Shown piece by piece: positions 11,407-26,000 of a DNA stretch of 64,000 bases. The first letter of the stretch is position 1; every line of letters begins with the position of its first letter. Under the pieces are notes generated by a model. The model saw nothing but the letters and a program-made list of their open reading frames with translations. It made no database searches and was not told the origin of the DNA. The translations under genes were made by a program, and so were the position numbers. Source of the DNA: Cheilinus undulatus. Lineage: Eukaryota > Chordata > Actinopteri > Labriformes > Labridae. The stretch lies in NCBI RefSeq assembly GCF_018320785.1, contig NC_054867.1:22943855-23007854 (forward strand), given 5' to 3'.

Positions 11407-11895
11407 GCAGTCAAAAGATTACAGTTTTTCAGTTTGATTGATCCTAAGATTTCTGTAGTTAAACACAATTAATCGCAGCCTTTTTATTGCATTGAAAAAT
11501 TCCACTATTTTGCATATAAAATTGTTCATGAGTCATTTTTAGAATTAAACACTGACTTACAGACTAGCAACAACTGCTTTTACAGGTAGCTCTAAGACTT
11601 AACCAGGAAAAAGGAACTAGGAAATAAGCAAACAGTAAAAAAGACAATATTTTAAAACCCTATCCTCAGATGACTCTTGACTTGTCCACTGAGCTTTCTG
11701 TGAGTATTTCAGAGTAAATGAGATATAAAGGAGCAGTGGTGGATGTATTTAAATCATTGTGGCTGCAGGGAGACGCTGCAGTGGCTTAACCAAATATTTG
11801 TGGAAAGGGATATTAAAGCATGTGATTAAAGAAATTAGTGCACTAATTGTAGATCATAGTTAATTGCAATTAATGCAGTTAATCTTGACAGCCCT
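11407..11895. mobile_element. Terminal-repeat element, GCTGTCAA family, copy 1
   Basis: Bounded by GCAGTCAAAAGATTACAG on the left and TTAATCTTGACAGCCCTG on the right, which are imperfect inverted repeats. The interior shares TAAAGGAGCAGTG...GGCTGCAGGGA with copies at 23843-25380 and 33667-34169. Non-coding. Probably a non-autonomous DNA transposon of hAT type; the class is inferred. Confidence 0.55.
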
Positions 11896-12185
11896 GGTTA
11901 TGGTTCAATCTTTGTTATCCTGTATTGAAAGCTTCTGGTGAGGAATGTTAGGTTTGTGTTGATACTGGTGCTCCCTGTGGATTGAACATCATTTTCTTAT
12001 TTATTTTCTGATTTCTTTTAGTATTTTAATCAATAGCACACTTTACAATATCCACACACTTATAAGAATCAGTAAAGCATTTAAAGTGAACTCATTGTTT
12101 ATATAGCATTACATACTAATTTATATGTCAGTTATAAACACAATTATAAATGCTATATTTATACTATAAATGCATTATTTAAGAC

Positions 12186-12460
12186 AATGGATGCCGGACT
12201 TTTTTCCTTGGACCTACCTTACTTTTGCTGTAAAAAGTTGAGCCCCCCCCCCCCAACCCACATTAAAAAAAAAAAAAAAATCATACCCTGCTGTCAAAAG
12301 TTGAAATACATTTGTTGATAAAATCCCACCAGAAAAGATCTAATAGCATTTGCTTCTAGCTAAAGACATATAAACTATCCATACAGTATGCTGAAAGGGA
12401 ATTTCATTTTGACTAACTCAGAGCAGACAGATTTTTTTGCCCCTGCCCCACCCCTGGATC
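12186..12460. repeat. Poly-C/poly-A bearing TE remnant
   Basis: Contains a run of C (12242-12255) then a run of A (12266-12282), followed by GCTGTCAAAAGTTGAAATAC and ending near GCCCCTGCCCCACCCCTGG. A related arrangement (AGCCCCC then GCTGTCAGAAATCAACATTG) occurs at 41576-41911, so both are probably copies of one element. Confidence 0.4.
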
Positions 12461-13049
12461 TGTGGATCTATGTAATGCTTCAAGAGGTACGGTAAGGGTA
12501 GGCGGTTTGGCTTAGGGATACTAATGCTTTACTGATGCAGTAATGAAGCTCTCAGTTTGTAGAGAACAAAAACGGTTTCATAGCTATTCTTATAAATGTT
12601 ATAAAAATGTTAAGTCATCATGTGTAATGCTTTGTAGATGATGATTTAACCTTTACTCAGGCTTCATTGATGCAAACGGGGCCTGCTCTAGGCCTTTGGC
12701 AGTTCTTTGAGATTGCAATTTGGTGCCCCCATCTCATCATCACCTCTTAGAAAGTTTTTAAAGTTTACTCACTAAAATTATATTTTTGTTTGGATTTATC
12801 TATTATCTTTTGTTGCTTGTAGTAAAAAAAAAATATGATGCAGAGTGAAATGAGGAATTCAGTGATAAATAAAGAAGTCACTGGGCCTATTAAGACACAG
12901 GTCAGACTTTAGGGGGTCTGAGGGGGTCCTGATTTTATTTATGATCAAATTATTCACTGAAATTTAAAATGAGTGCTTTAAATTTGCTTCACAGTAGATA
13001 TCATTTAACTTTAGTGTTGAAATTTAGAGTTTCTGTGCATTGTTTGAAC

Positions 13050-13500
13050 CATTAGTTCAATGTCTTGGCATTTTTGTATCTCATTTTTACCAATATTTAA
13101 CCGCTTTTACTAAGTTATACAGCCATTTTAACCAATTCTTAACCACTTGCACCCAATTTTTACCACTTGTAACCAATTTTTTACCGCTTTATAACAACTT
13201 TCAGCATTTTCCATCCATCTTTGCATGTTGTAACTCATTTTGCCATCTTTTAACCCCTTTTACACCATTATCTAGCCATTTTGGCATTTTTTGCCTCTTT
13301 AACCAATTTTTACCACTTTTGTCACTTTTTAACTGCTTTTCACCATTTTGAGCCATTGCTGTAACCCATTAAAGCAACCTTTTAGCCTCTTTTTACCATC
13401 TTTTGGTCCACTATCAACCCATTTATGCCAATTTTAATTACTTGCAATTATTTAACCATTTATCCCTTAAAGTTGCCTCTGTTCTTTTTATTTTACTTTT
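13050..13500 (+). repeat. Degenerate ~20-bp tandem repeat, block 1 (myl9 intron 1)
   Basis: A quasi-periodic series of units such as CCAATTTTTACCACTTGTAA and CCATTTTGGCATTTTTTGCC, loosely (A)ACC(C)ATTTTTGCCACTTTT, repeats with spacing of about 18-23 bases. Units are too diverged for an exact copy count by eye. It is the same motif as the block at 15360-16345 and, inverted, at 31190-31580. Confidence 0.75.
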
Positions 13501-14824
13501 TGGCATCCTAACATTTGTACACATCATGGCTTAAAACAAATCTTTGATAATTTTCTCTCTTTTTCATATCCAGCTAAAAACTACAAACAGGAGCGTACAA
13601 TCACTTTTTTAGACATTTCAGGATGCTTGAATGTGACTAAAGGCTGCTATCTGAAGGATTTTGGATCACCTGTAAGAATGTAATTTTGTTCTTTAAATAA
13701 TTCATTTTACATGTTTTCATTTCAAGTTATTACCATTAATGGAAAAAAATCTGCATCTCAATCTGTTTAAAAGTTTACACTGCCATTTTCAAAGTCTAAT
13801 CTTTGGACAGAACGGTGAGCAGTTTCATATGCAGCTCATTGTCTTATTGTGTGAGTCTGAGTCACATAAAATCATCAGCTGACCTCAGGGCCTATCAGGG
13901 CTTGATGTCATGTCATCTCATCTGTGACTCATCAGCCACACACACCTGCTGCTTCCTGCCCATCCTCTGTCTGCTGTTACCCTCTGGATATAACACAATC
14001 ACAACACACACTAACTCGCACACATGCTTGACATATCCTGGCAGAGTTGAACATGAGTGACAGGTCTAATTCTGGAAAGATCTGAAGCTAAAGCTGCAGA
14101 GCGCACTGCGCACAGCATGTCATTTTCACACCCATCTCTGTACCCGACATTCAGGGAGGATGGGATTCTCACTGCAGAAGAAGTGACAGGAGAACTACAC
14201 CGATGCAAAACATCTATAATTCATTCAACATATCTTTTTGTAGATATTGTGATATTGTGAAGCCTGTGTGTAAAGACATATTGTCCTACTTGAACATGGT
14301 GGTCTGTTAAATCTATGTACTATAAAACAGACTAGATCTCTACATTTTAAGAACATTTAGAAAATAAATCTACACTTCATATGATGGCATTGTAATCTTT
14401 CCAGATCTTTGCCCACATGTGTCATCCTTTAAGCCTTTTTAATTTAAACATAAGTGTATTTTGGTGAAGTGGACTCCAAGGCAGTGGTGTAGATCATGGT
14501 GAGTATGGAAAGAAGAACAATGTGCCCATTTGACATGACTATACAGCACTGTACCACAGCTGCAGCTTACATGTGAATTTACTCTATAATAGTGTTTCTT
14601 TGTTGATCATACTTATAAAAGACCATAATATAAATCATAAAGTTAACATGTCTTCATTTTCAAGGTTTCCCTTAAGCTCAGTAAACTAATGTAATGTCCA
14701 GGCAATGATATCCATGTTGATTTCATATTTAGTTGCCCTGTCATCCTTATATTTTCCTGTATTCAGCCCTCAGTTTTAAAAAAGTGAGATACTTTCCATC
14801 TAATCCATGAATCCTGTTTTCTGA

Positions 14825-17436
<2,612 letters not shown>

Positions 17437-17995
17437 AGCCGAGAACTGACTTCCTCGCACCGGCAGACTGACTGCACCTTAAATGAGTCCCTAGTTCCTA
17501 CCTTTATGGGCCTTAAAGGCCAAAGAGAAAATGTTTATATGACGTCTTTTTTTTAAGAATCAGTGGATATTTTGTTACATTAATGATGATCTTGGTATGT
17601 TCAAAAAAAGTAGGAGCTTGGACCTCATTTGGGGTCTGCGCATGTTCTGACTCTGGTAGTTTGATGCAGGGAACAAGGTTGGACTTTCAGACACATCAAG
17701 AACATCATGGATTTTTTAAATGGACAATTTCAGTGCTTCAAACAGTGCCAGCATTCTTTAGCCTCTGCAAATTAGCATCACCCCTGCACAAGCACTGCAT
17801 CCCTGTATATGAGAAATGTATAAAAATTCATCATTCAAGTTGTTTTTAAGAGTGATACATACTTCCACTTGTGTTTTTTAAAGCTTGTATTCCCCCCTTC
17901 AGCTAGTTGTGTATCTGTTGAAGGATCAGGTTTGTCTGCATTACTGAAGGAATTCACTTTAGAAGTTGCTCAGGCAAATAAAGGAAGTTTTTTCA
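17437..17995 (+). other. myl9: Putative myl9 3' UTR
   Basis: Non-coding sequence after the TAG. A canonical AATAAA lies at 17977-17982 and would place cleavage near 17995-18005. Other sites cannot be excluded. Confidence 0.45.
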
Positions 17996-18085
17996 TGCCA
18001 GTGACCGCAACAAAGTTCAGATGTGTGCTTGGTTATTTGAAGTCCCTGTACTCTGGTCTGTACTTCTACATGGCTCAAAGGTAGG

Positions 18086-18866
18086 GATGCTTAATTTTGT
18101 TGCAGCCTGATACTACAGTAAAAAACAAAAACCCAAATTTTATTCTCATTAATCCACACTTAGTACGGCTTCAAGACTAAGTGAAAACAGGATTTGAAAC
18201 ATTTTTGCAAAGTAATTAAAAATAAGAAAAACCCTAAAATATCCCATATACATAAGTATTCAGACCCTTTGCAAAAACATTTTGCATTTAGCTCAGTTCC
18301 TCCCATTTCTCATGATCATGGCTGAGATGTCTCTTCACTTCGATTGGAGTCCACCTGTGGCAAATTAAATCCATATCAGGAACTACCTGCAGAGCTCAGT
18401 GACATGATTGCTGCAAGGCACTGATCAAGGGAAGGCTAAAAAAAACAGTTCTGCTGCACTTAAAGTTCCCAAGAGTATGGTGGCCTCAGTAATTCTCAAA
18501 TGGACGAAGTTTAGCACAACCAGGACTCTTCTATGAGCTTGCCACCTGGCTTGACTGAGCAATCAGAGGAGATGGGCCTCAGTAAGAGAGGTCCTGATGG
18601 ACCTGATGATCACCCTGACTGAGCTCCAGAGATCCTGTGTGGAGACGGGACAAAGTTCCAGAAGGACAACCATCACTGCAGCCCTCCAACAATATGGGCT
18701 GATGTTAGAGAGGCTTGACCAAAGCCTCTCAGTGCAACAACCATGAAAGCCAACTTGGCATTTATTAGGAGTTTGCATGGTTTGGTTGGAATTTGTTTTT
18801 CATGTGTTTCATGAGCTAGATTTTAAGTGTTTTTGCATAGGGCCTGAATACCTGTCAAAGTGATAT
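18086..18866 (+). mobile_element. Second Tc1-family fragment, degenerate
   Basis: Contains signatures of a different, common fish Tc1 lineage: AAGTATTCAGACCCTTTGC near 18257, GATTGGAGTCCACCTGTGGC near 18342 and a transposase N-terminal stretch (GAGCTCCAGAGATCCTGTGT, then GAAGGACAACCATCACTGCA). Coding is shattered, and the right part looks deleted because the end resembles the terminus (GGCCTGAATACCTGTC). It abuts the next Tc1 fragment. Confidence 0.65.
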
Positions 18867-18867
18867 A

Positions 18868-19110
18868 CAGTGCTTAACAAATTTATTAGACCACCCTAAC
18901 CCTACCCAAAGCAAGGTTTATGCCACAGCTGCCCTAAATTAACAGCATTGGTAATTACCAAAATCATTTTTTATGTTTCTGCAGTGGTTAATACACCAAT
19001 ATGTAGAAGCTCTTTAACCAAAGTGATATTTTTAATGCTAAAATATACTTATTATTGTTATCCATGAATTTTCAAATTTACTGATTTACCAAAAAACTGA
19101 AAAAATAGTA
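18868..19110 (+). mobile_element. 5' fragment of the 3350-4941 Tc1 family
   Basis: Begins with the same terminal repeat CAGTGCTTAACAAATTTATT preceded by TA (18866-18867). It stays collinear with 3350-3590 of the full-length copy for about 240 bases, with a 10-base insertion (CTAACCCTAC-like) after the terminus, then stops. No right terminus is present, so it is truncated. Confidence 0.8.
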
Positions 19111-19640
19111 CAGTTAAGGAATTGTCAGGCTCTATTCTTAAAATAAAACCAATTTAACACGGGTCAGCACGGGAAAAGCAGTGCACAGCTGAATTGCATG
19201 AACCACTGAGCTAAATATTGGGGTCAAATCTTGCTTTACTCTAGAATATTGAACAATGATAATGCAACAAAAATATGTCTACTGTAATCACACAATAAAA
19301 TAATCAGTTTGGGCATCAACAATATCTAGAATTAGCACAATTGCTCTTCGTGCTTGTTGCATCACTAAATACAATGCTTCATACTACTTTAAAAAGTGAG
19401 TAAGTGGGTTACACCCATGAAAAATCCTTCTGGATCCTTCTGTGCATGTCTAAATGTTGTTTTGGAAACTGGATTGTTTCAGGTCTATTGCTCAAGGTTA
19501 GTGAAATGTTTACAGCCCTTAACATCCAATGATGATGCCATCACACTGGTGAATCAGGTGGTTTTAGAGACTCAACACTAAATAACTGAATCCATTTTAT
19601 TTTTGCAGGAAAATAAAAATCAGGACAACTGTTTTATGAA
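19111..19640. other. Intergenic, nothing recognised
   Basis: AT-rich DNA between the truncated Tc1 fragment and the likely end of the tgif2 transcript. The open frame at 19396-19581 has no supporting context. Confidence 0.35.
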
Positions 19641-19651
19641 AAAACTGAACT

Positions 19652-21617
19652 TTTATTCCTTTGAAATGTTTATACAAAACAGACATTTAAAGTTTAAGGC
19701 ATATATTGCACAGACTATTGAGAAGTTTTATATAAAAAAAGAGACATTATCCCTCAGTCGTAGATTTAAGGCACAGCAGCCAGTCATACTGCTAACGGTT
19801 ATGATTCACAACATGAACTTGAAAAACATTTTGAATGCATTCGACTGTAAAGAAACTACAGTTTCAAAGTTCATGCCTATACAAAACCAACAAAAAGAAT
19901 ACGGCTGAAAATATTTACACACATAAATCACATTGTCTGATCTGATTGGAGCATCTAAAATCACATAGAAACCTAGCTATAAAAAGGATGCCTCGACTTA
20001 AGCCAGCCATATCCAGTTCAATAACCAATAAGGTGTTGTCACAGTGGCATGATGAATAAAAATATTACTTTAATACTTAGTATTCTACATATGAAACAAG
20101 CCTGACATGACCTGTGGAGATTGAGGTATAAATGTACATCAGTTTAGAAAGTACCTGGAACAAAAAGAAAAACACTCCACTGACATCCACAGATCAAAAC
20201 TGGCAGTGAGGAGCGACTAACACAAAAAAAACATGGAAAGTAGAGGAGTGTTGGAGTTTAGATATAAACTACCAGTTCTCCATTTGTTCTCTGAATGTAA
20301 CAGACTGACCTAGGCACAGCTCTGGACCGTGACTGTGCCAAATCATGCTATGCTACCGTCCAGACAGCATGTGGCCATAAAGTGTTCATGCTAAGACAGT
20401 TTCATGGAAACTACAGCTTTGTGAATGAGCTAAAGAAAACCATTTCTAAACAGGCAGAGAGATCTGATGGGAAACTTGATTTAATGCTATGACCCTCCTT
20501 GGTTGGAAAAAAATGAGCTCTATCAGTTGATCTGCTACATTTGCTTTATCAAGACACTTTACTCATGAGTTTCTTTCCTAATGTAAGACATTCAGGCTTG
20601 AAATACATTGACCAGGTCCTTACGCTCACTGGACAGGAGAATCCGAATAAATTATCATCCCTAAATGTGAGGATTAGACATTAAAAGTGTTTGCAGCACC
20701 AAAGAGAAAAGGTGCCTCGACTCTCAGCAGCAGGTGTAACGTTTCAGTGAAAATGTAAGAGCGTGATGTCATCAGATCACCAAGCTGCTCACCTCTCCAC
20801 TGACATTGATTTCTGTAACATATCCAATACGACATTCTTTGCTTCATCCTATCTCAACCAGTCTCCCCCTTAACATCAGTCCCTGAAGTATTTACACATA
20901 AAGAAGACGCTTCGCTCTCATCCAAAAAATATCTGGAAGTGAACCAGGAAAGCAAATACTTGGTGTTAAAAAGCTTGCAAGATAATAACGAGGGCCAATG
21001 TAGTCACTTTGCTCTAAAAAGACAGGAAGTGAGGAAGAGATACGAGTATGAAAGTCAAGGCTTGACATTCAGACAAGCTTGAGTACAATCACGTTCCCTT
21101 CTATTCATCTCCAAGGAAAAGGGGGAGATGTGCAAGAAAAATGAGAAATCCTGTCTTCCCTTCCTCCTGGGGGGGATGAATGACAGGCAGCCTAGCCAAT
21201 GATAAAACTGACTTTTGTACATTCAACAGAGTCCGGTACTGCTACTGAAGAGGCTAACTGCTGGTGCTGGAGACTACACTGACTGAAACATTTACAATTA
21301 CTGGATATTTTTCTCCTCATTCATAAATGTCATGTGGAAAGAAATGTGAACGTTTCATTTAAAAATAAAAAAGCACTTTACTTTCATGTCAAACTGGGGA
21401 TTGTTCATAACCAGCAGGTGCCTCCTTACTGAACATATTTAGACAATAAAATGGCACACCTAGTGTTCTGGAAGTCACCTTTTCCAAGTTCCCTGTTCTC
21501 TGCAGGCACAGTCTTAATGAAAGGGATGATGATACATTCTCCTATTTACATTGTTGTCTGGCCAAAAGGAATGTCAGATCTCTGCCTCTAAACATTTACA
21601 CTAATAGCTTCCAGCTA
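19652..21617 (-). other. tgif2: Putative tgif2 3' UTR
   Basis: About 2 kb downstream of the tgif2 stop with no coding features and little recognisable repeat. An AATAAA on the - strand (TTTATT at 19652-19657 on +) could be the poly(A) signal. Long 3' UTRs are usual for TGIF genes. The end is inferred. Confidence 0.4.
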
Positions 21618-23087
21618 TTAGTTAACAGTCTCACTCACGGTGTGCAGACTGTGCTGTGGGCCCCACACACTGCTAATGGGGGTCTTCACCACTTGAATAG
21701 AGGTGGGTTGTCTGCTTTCAGAGTGGACCACACTCCAGACGCTGGGGACTATTGCTGAATTCCTCTGTGTGCTACTGTTAATGCTACTACTGCTGCTAGA
21801 GGAGGAAGAAGACTGAGGAGTGTGCTGAGAAGCCATTAGAGGAGGGGAAGTTGTTGAGGCAGAAGCAGGAGGAGTTGTTGGAGCTTGTGTAGAGTCGAGA
21901 GCTGAGGCTGGTGATGACTGTGTGGTTGAAACGGGCAACGTATGAGTGACAGCGACGGGGATGAGGGGGGAGTTGTGGAACGGTAGGTAAAGTGGGACTC
22001 CTCTCTGGGCAGGGGCTGTCGAAACAAATGCTATACTTTGGGTTGAGCCCTGGCTTGGACTAGTGACGGAGGGGGGGCTGTGCTTGCCAGGAAGCAGGAC
22101 AGGAGATGGCACCGAGGCTGGCCTTGTAGCTGGCACTGTAGAGCATGTAGAGGGGAGTGGAGCAGGGCTGGAGGTTGGAGTTGATGATGACGTTTGAGCA
22201 GCAACTGGATTCTGAGCATTCGGCTGGACTAAGACTGAGGCAGAAACTGGCACTGGGATAAGAAGAGGCTGGTTTGGGCTGGAAGATCTGGCAGCAGGCT
22301 TCTCCATTGGGCTCCAGATGATTTTATTCATTGGAAGAGGAGACTGCCTCTGTGCTGCGACTAAAACAGGAGCTGGGACTGCTACAGAGGCTGATATTGA
22401 AGCTACGGGTGAAGCTGGAGCAGCCATTGCCTTCTCCATCAGACTCTGCACCCTTGAAGGATCCATAACCTGCTGGCTGTCCTCTGGAGGCGGTGTAGGC
22501 CCCATGTCACTGCTGTAAGCCTGCACTAGTTCAGTCTTAACAGCCTCTGCTGGTCTGTTCTGGCTCTCCTTGAGTCTCTTCAGATTTTCCTGTTCTGCTG
22601 CTCTCTGCAGAGCTGCATCCACCAGGAGCCTCAGGTCGCTGAAGTCGTGCGTTGGGAACAGCTCAGGAGGAGTCGGTGGAGGTGTGTTAAAGAGGCCGCT
22701 GGTGGGGCTAGCTGCTGCTGTTGTGCTGGAGAGAGAAGCCCCCTGTTCCTCTGCTTCCCTCAGCAGACTCTGTGTATCAAGCTTCATCAGAGCCTGGACT
22801 GAGCCCTCCTTGCCGGGGTAGCCTGCTCCTGTCAGGATAGCTGTAGCCGTGTTACCAAGAAGGCTGAGATCCAACGTGGGAGCAGAGCGGATGACAGATG
22901 GGCGTTGCTGAGTGGAAGAAGAGGAAGAGTTACTTTCTGGAGAGCTGGCGCCACCTCCGTTAGATGAGGGGCCTTCGCTTTTGCCTCCGACCTTGCGGGA
23001 GATGGTGAACTTGGTGGGATCTTTGCCATCTTTGCGAAGGAGGTCTGGGAGGAGGCGTCGGCGTGCATTGATGAACCAGTTACAGAT
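21618..23087 (-). CDS. tgif2: tgif2 exon 3 (recognition helix and C-terminal tail)
   Basis: Acceptor TTCTATTTTCAG. Encodes [11 protein letters not shown] onward for 489 codons to TAA at 21620-21618. One uninterrupted frame of 1.47 kb with poly-Ser, Pro/Val and Thr-rich segments; the opposite strand carries only shadow frames. Confidence 0.95.
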   Translation of the reverse strand: MCNWFINARRRLLPDLLRKDGKDPTKFTISRKVGGKSEGPSSNGGGASSPESNSSSSSTQQRPSVIRSAPTLDLSLLGNTATAILTGAGYPGKEGSVQALMKLDTQSLLREAEEQGASLSSTTAAASPTSGLFNTPPPTPPELFPTHDFSDLRLLVDAALQRAAEQENLKRLKESQNRPAEAVKTELVQAYSSDMGPTPPPEDSQQVMDPSRVQSLMEKAMAAPASPVASISASVAVPAPVLVAAQRQSPLPMNKIIWSPMEKPAARSSSPNQPLLIPVPVSASVLVQPNAQNPVAAQTSSSTPTSSPAPLPSTCSTVPATRPASVPSPVLLPGKHSPPSVTSPSQGSTQSIAFVSTAPAQRGVPLYLPFHNSPLIPVAVTHTLPVSTTQSSPASALDSTQAPTTPPASASTTSPPLMASQHTPQSSSSSSSSSSINSSTQRNSAIVPSVWSVVHSESRQPTSIQVVKTPISSVWGPQHSLHTVSETVN

Positions 23088-26000
23088 CTGAAAATAGAAT
23101 GGAAATTTCGACATTAAAACTACCGAAAGATTGCTTACATGATGCTTTCATAAAAAGAAACTACTGTCTGCTTTTTTCAAATTCATCTTTTTTCTGCCCG
23201 ACGGCCTCAGACCCAACCAGCCCTAATCATAACTGCACCCTTGCATCACAATCAAGCTTTAAAAATGATCTTAGCCCTGTGATCTTAACAACCGCCTACA
23301 CACTCCCTTCATCTGCATCTGTACATGAGGCCTTTCTCACCCTCTAGTGGTGCAGCCTCCCACACAGGGAAGAAAAAAAGAGAGGGTGAGACAGACAGAG
23401 ATGAGAGCCCTCAGACAGCTGGCAATAATGAAGCGCTGAGCTCAAATATGCTGAGCCACAGAGAAAGCAGCCAGAAGCATTCCAGTGAAGTGACTGCAGA
23501 ACAAGAGGCTCTGCTGCCGCCTCATGCTGATCCGTGATGCCTCTACTAACTCCGTCTGTGTTGAGAGGCAAAGAGGAAATTCCTTCTACTGATGCAATGA
23601 AGTGAGCAGGGAGCTGGGAAAGTCCAATTCTTGATATTGTTTGTTTGGCAGTACTGTGGTACTATTTGGTTTCTCTTATGTTCATAAAGTTCATCATCAT
23701 CATGTCTTACAAAAAACCTGTAGTCTTGACACCTTCCAGCCCTGTCACTAGTCTAATGGTGAGGTGAGGTTTTTTACAACACTAGATTATTGAACTGTGT
23801 AACCATTAGGCTAAAAAATGAAACAATCAAACTCTATTAATTGGGGCTGTCAAACTATATATATATTTTTTTATTGCTATTAATCTGAGATTCTATGTAG
23901 TTTATTGCGGTTAATTGTTCTCTTTTTTGGTCACTTTGTAATCCCACAATTTGCATTAAAAACTGTTTTTGCCTTATGATGCAACCCTGGGTCACCTACT
24001 CCCTGTTTGGATACAGATCTGCTTTATTTTGAAAGAAAATAAGGAAGTGTATGTAGCTTGTACATTTGGAATGGGCAGTAATACCGTATCCAGGGCTATC
24101 AGAAAATAGCCATAGTATCGCTTAAATTACCATCATGAAGATGGTGCTGCATAATAAATGCAATTTTACAGAGTCTTGAGAGTATGTGCCCATTTCCATC
24201 TGCAGCAGCACTGCCTGTGTATGAAGATGCTATGAAAGTGATGACAGAACTCCTGTTAAAGGTGTCAGGCTTATTTGGCATACGACAAACACAGGCTTAT
24301 ACCATCACACATATATCCGTGGTATGGCATGGCAGGCATGGAACTACGGTATGGTGAAACTGTTAAAGCCAAACAGTTAATCATGCACCAGTGGTTGATG
24401 TGGCTGATGTGATCCAAGACAATGTGAGTTTAGTAACACCCTAAGATCAGTGAGAAGAAATGATAAAGTTTATTATTAATAATCCCCTGCAGCAGCAATG
24501 CTAGACACAATTAAAACAACAGAATGTTTTTAAAAAAATGTTTCACCTTTTCTTTATCCCTTTTAATGTAAACTGTAGATGAAGTTTATCATTGCTAGGT
24601 GGTTATTTTAGCCGCTGAAGTAGTCTAACATTTTCTATAAGCTTCTTGTGAAGTGAAACTGCAACTGGATAGAGCTGGCCATTGAAGCAAAATAAATACA
24701 ATAAAGGGCTAACTTCATCTGTTTAACATTACTTCACACTCCCAGATCTGATATGATTACACTTGATTATCATTTTTCATGTGTTTGCTCCTCTGTCCTG
24801 ATGTAGCTCAGTTTACTTTGGTGAACAGTGTTTTAACTATAAATCACTTCCAGCACTCATGTAAACACTGCCTTATAAATGCTGTTATTTTTAGACCTGA
24901 CGTATTTTAATAAAGGTTTTAATGAAACACTGGTGGAGAGGCAAACTTTGTCTGCAGGCCTGTATAATATGATTTTTGAACAACTGGCATTAATACTGTA
25001 TACTTAGGTAAAATTGAGGGAGGGTATGATGGTACTGAAAAATAAATATCACCCAATCCTATCTTAAATTATGAAAATAATTTAACACCCCCCCCCCCCA
25101 AAAAAAATTCTTATGCACTGACTTTAAAAAGAAAGAAACAATAAAAAGGAAAATGTTTAACAATACACAGTACAGATGACTTGTCTTGTCTACTGTCTTT
25201 TTCAAACTTAGACACCAAATAAAGGAGCAGAGGTGAACATATTTGACATCACTGTGTCTGCAAGGAGACGTTGCAGAGGCTTGACCAAAGTGTGTTGAAG
25301 AGGTAACATAAAGTATGGGATTAATGTGATTTAAAAGCATAATGCACCAATTACCCACCATAAACACACTGAGATTTATTCATTATTGACCCAAAAATTA
25401 ATGCAAATGCACCTAATATTGCACAAGGCCTCAATGTCAGTTATAAAAACTGCAGAAATTCCCTCACTTACCAGGTTATTCTTGGTATGTTTTATTTCTA
25501 AGTTTTGATACAGCAGATCATTAAAAAACCGATTATATTGTTTCAAAACACCTGGTTGCAATTAGTATGGAATCTCTGACAACCTTTGAAGATGAGTGTC
25601 TATCCGTTGCACATCAACTTTCCACTTCAGGGTCTTTGAGAGTACAATATCCATGCCTGAGAATCCACACCATCGACCTGTTTCCTAGAGATTTTCCCCC
25701 AATCTAAACAAAGCATGTTATGGCCAAACCTTGTGATGGGCAGAACAACGGTCCAAGAAAAATGTGACAAAATGTCTCAATTGCACCCAACTGGCAGTTT
25801 AGGTAATCTCAGTGTTAATGGTTAAATATTTGACAGTAATTTGTCAATAAGACCTAAATGTTTATTAGTTCCCTTGAAATTTCGGTTCTTAAAAGTGATT
25901 GCCAAGAAAAAAGAAGGTCCTTGGACAAATAAAGTTGATGATCCCTGCTCTAAAAAACTAGATTTTCATTCTATTATAAAACAACAGAAAGACTGGTAAC

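Noticed and set aside
22318..22821. Open frames on + across tgif2 exon 3
   Set aside because: Antisense shadows of the long GC-rich coding exon.
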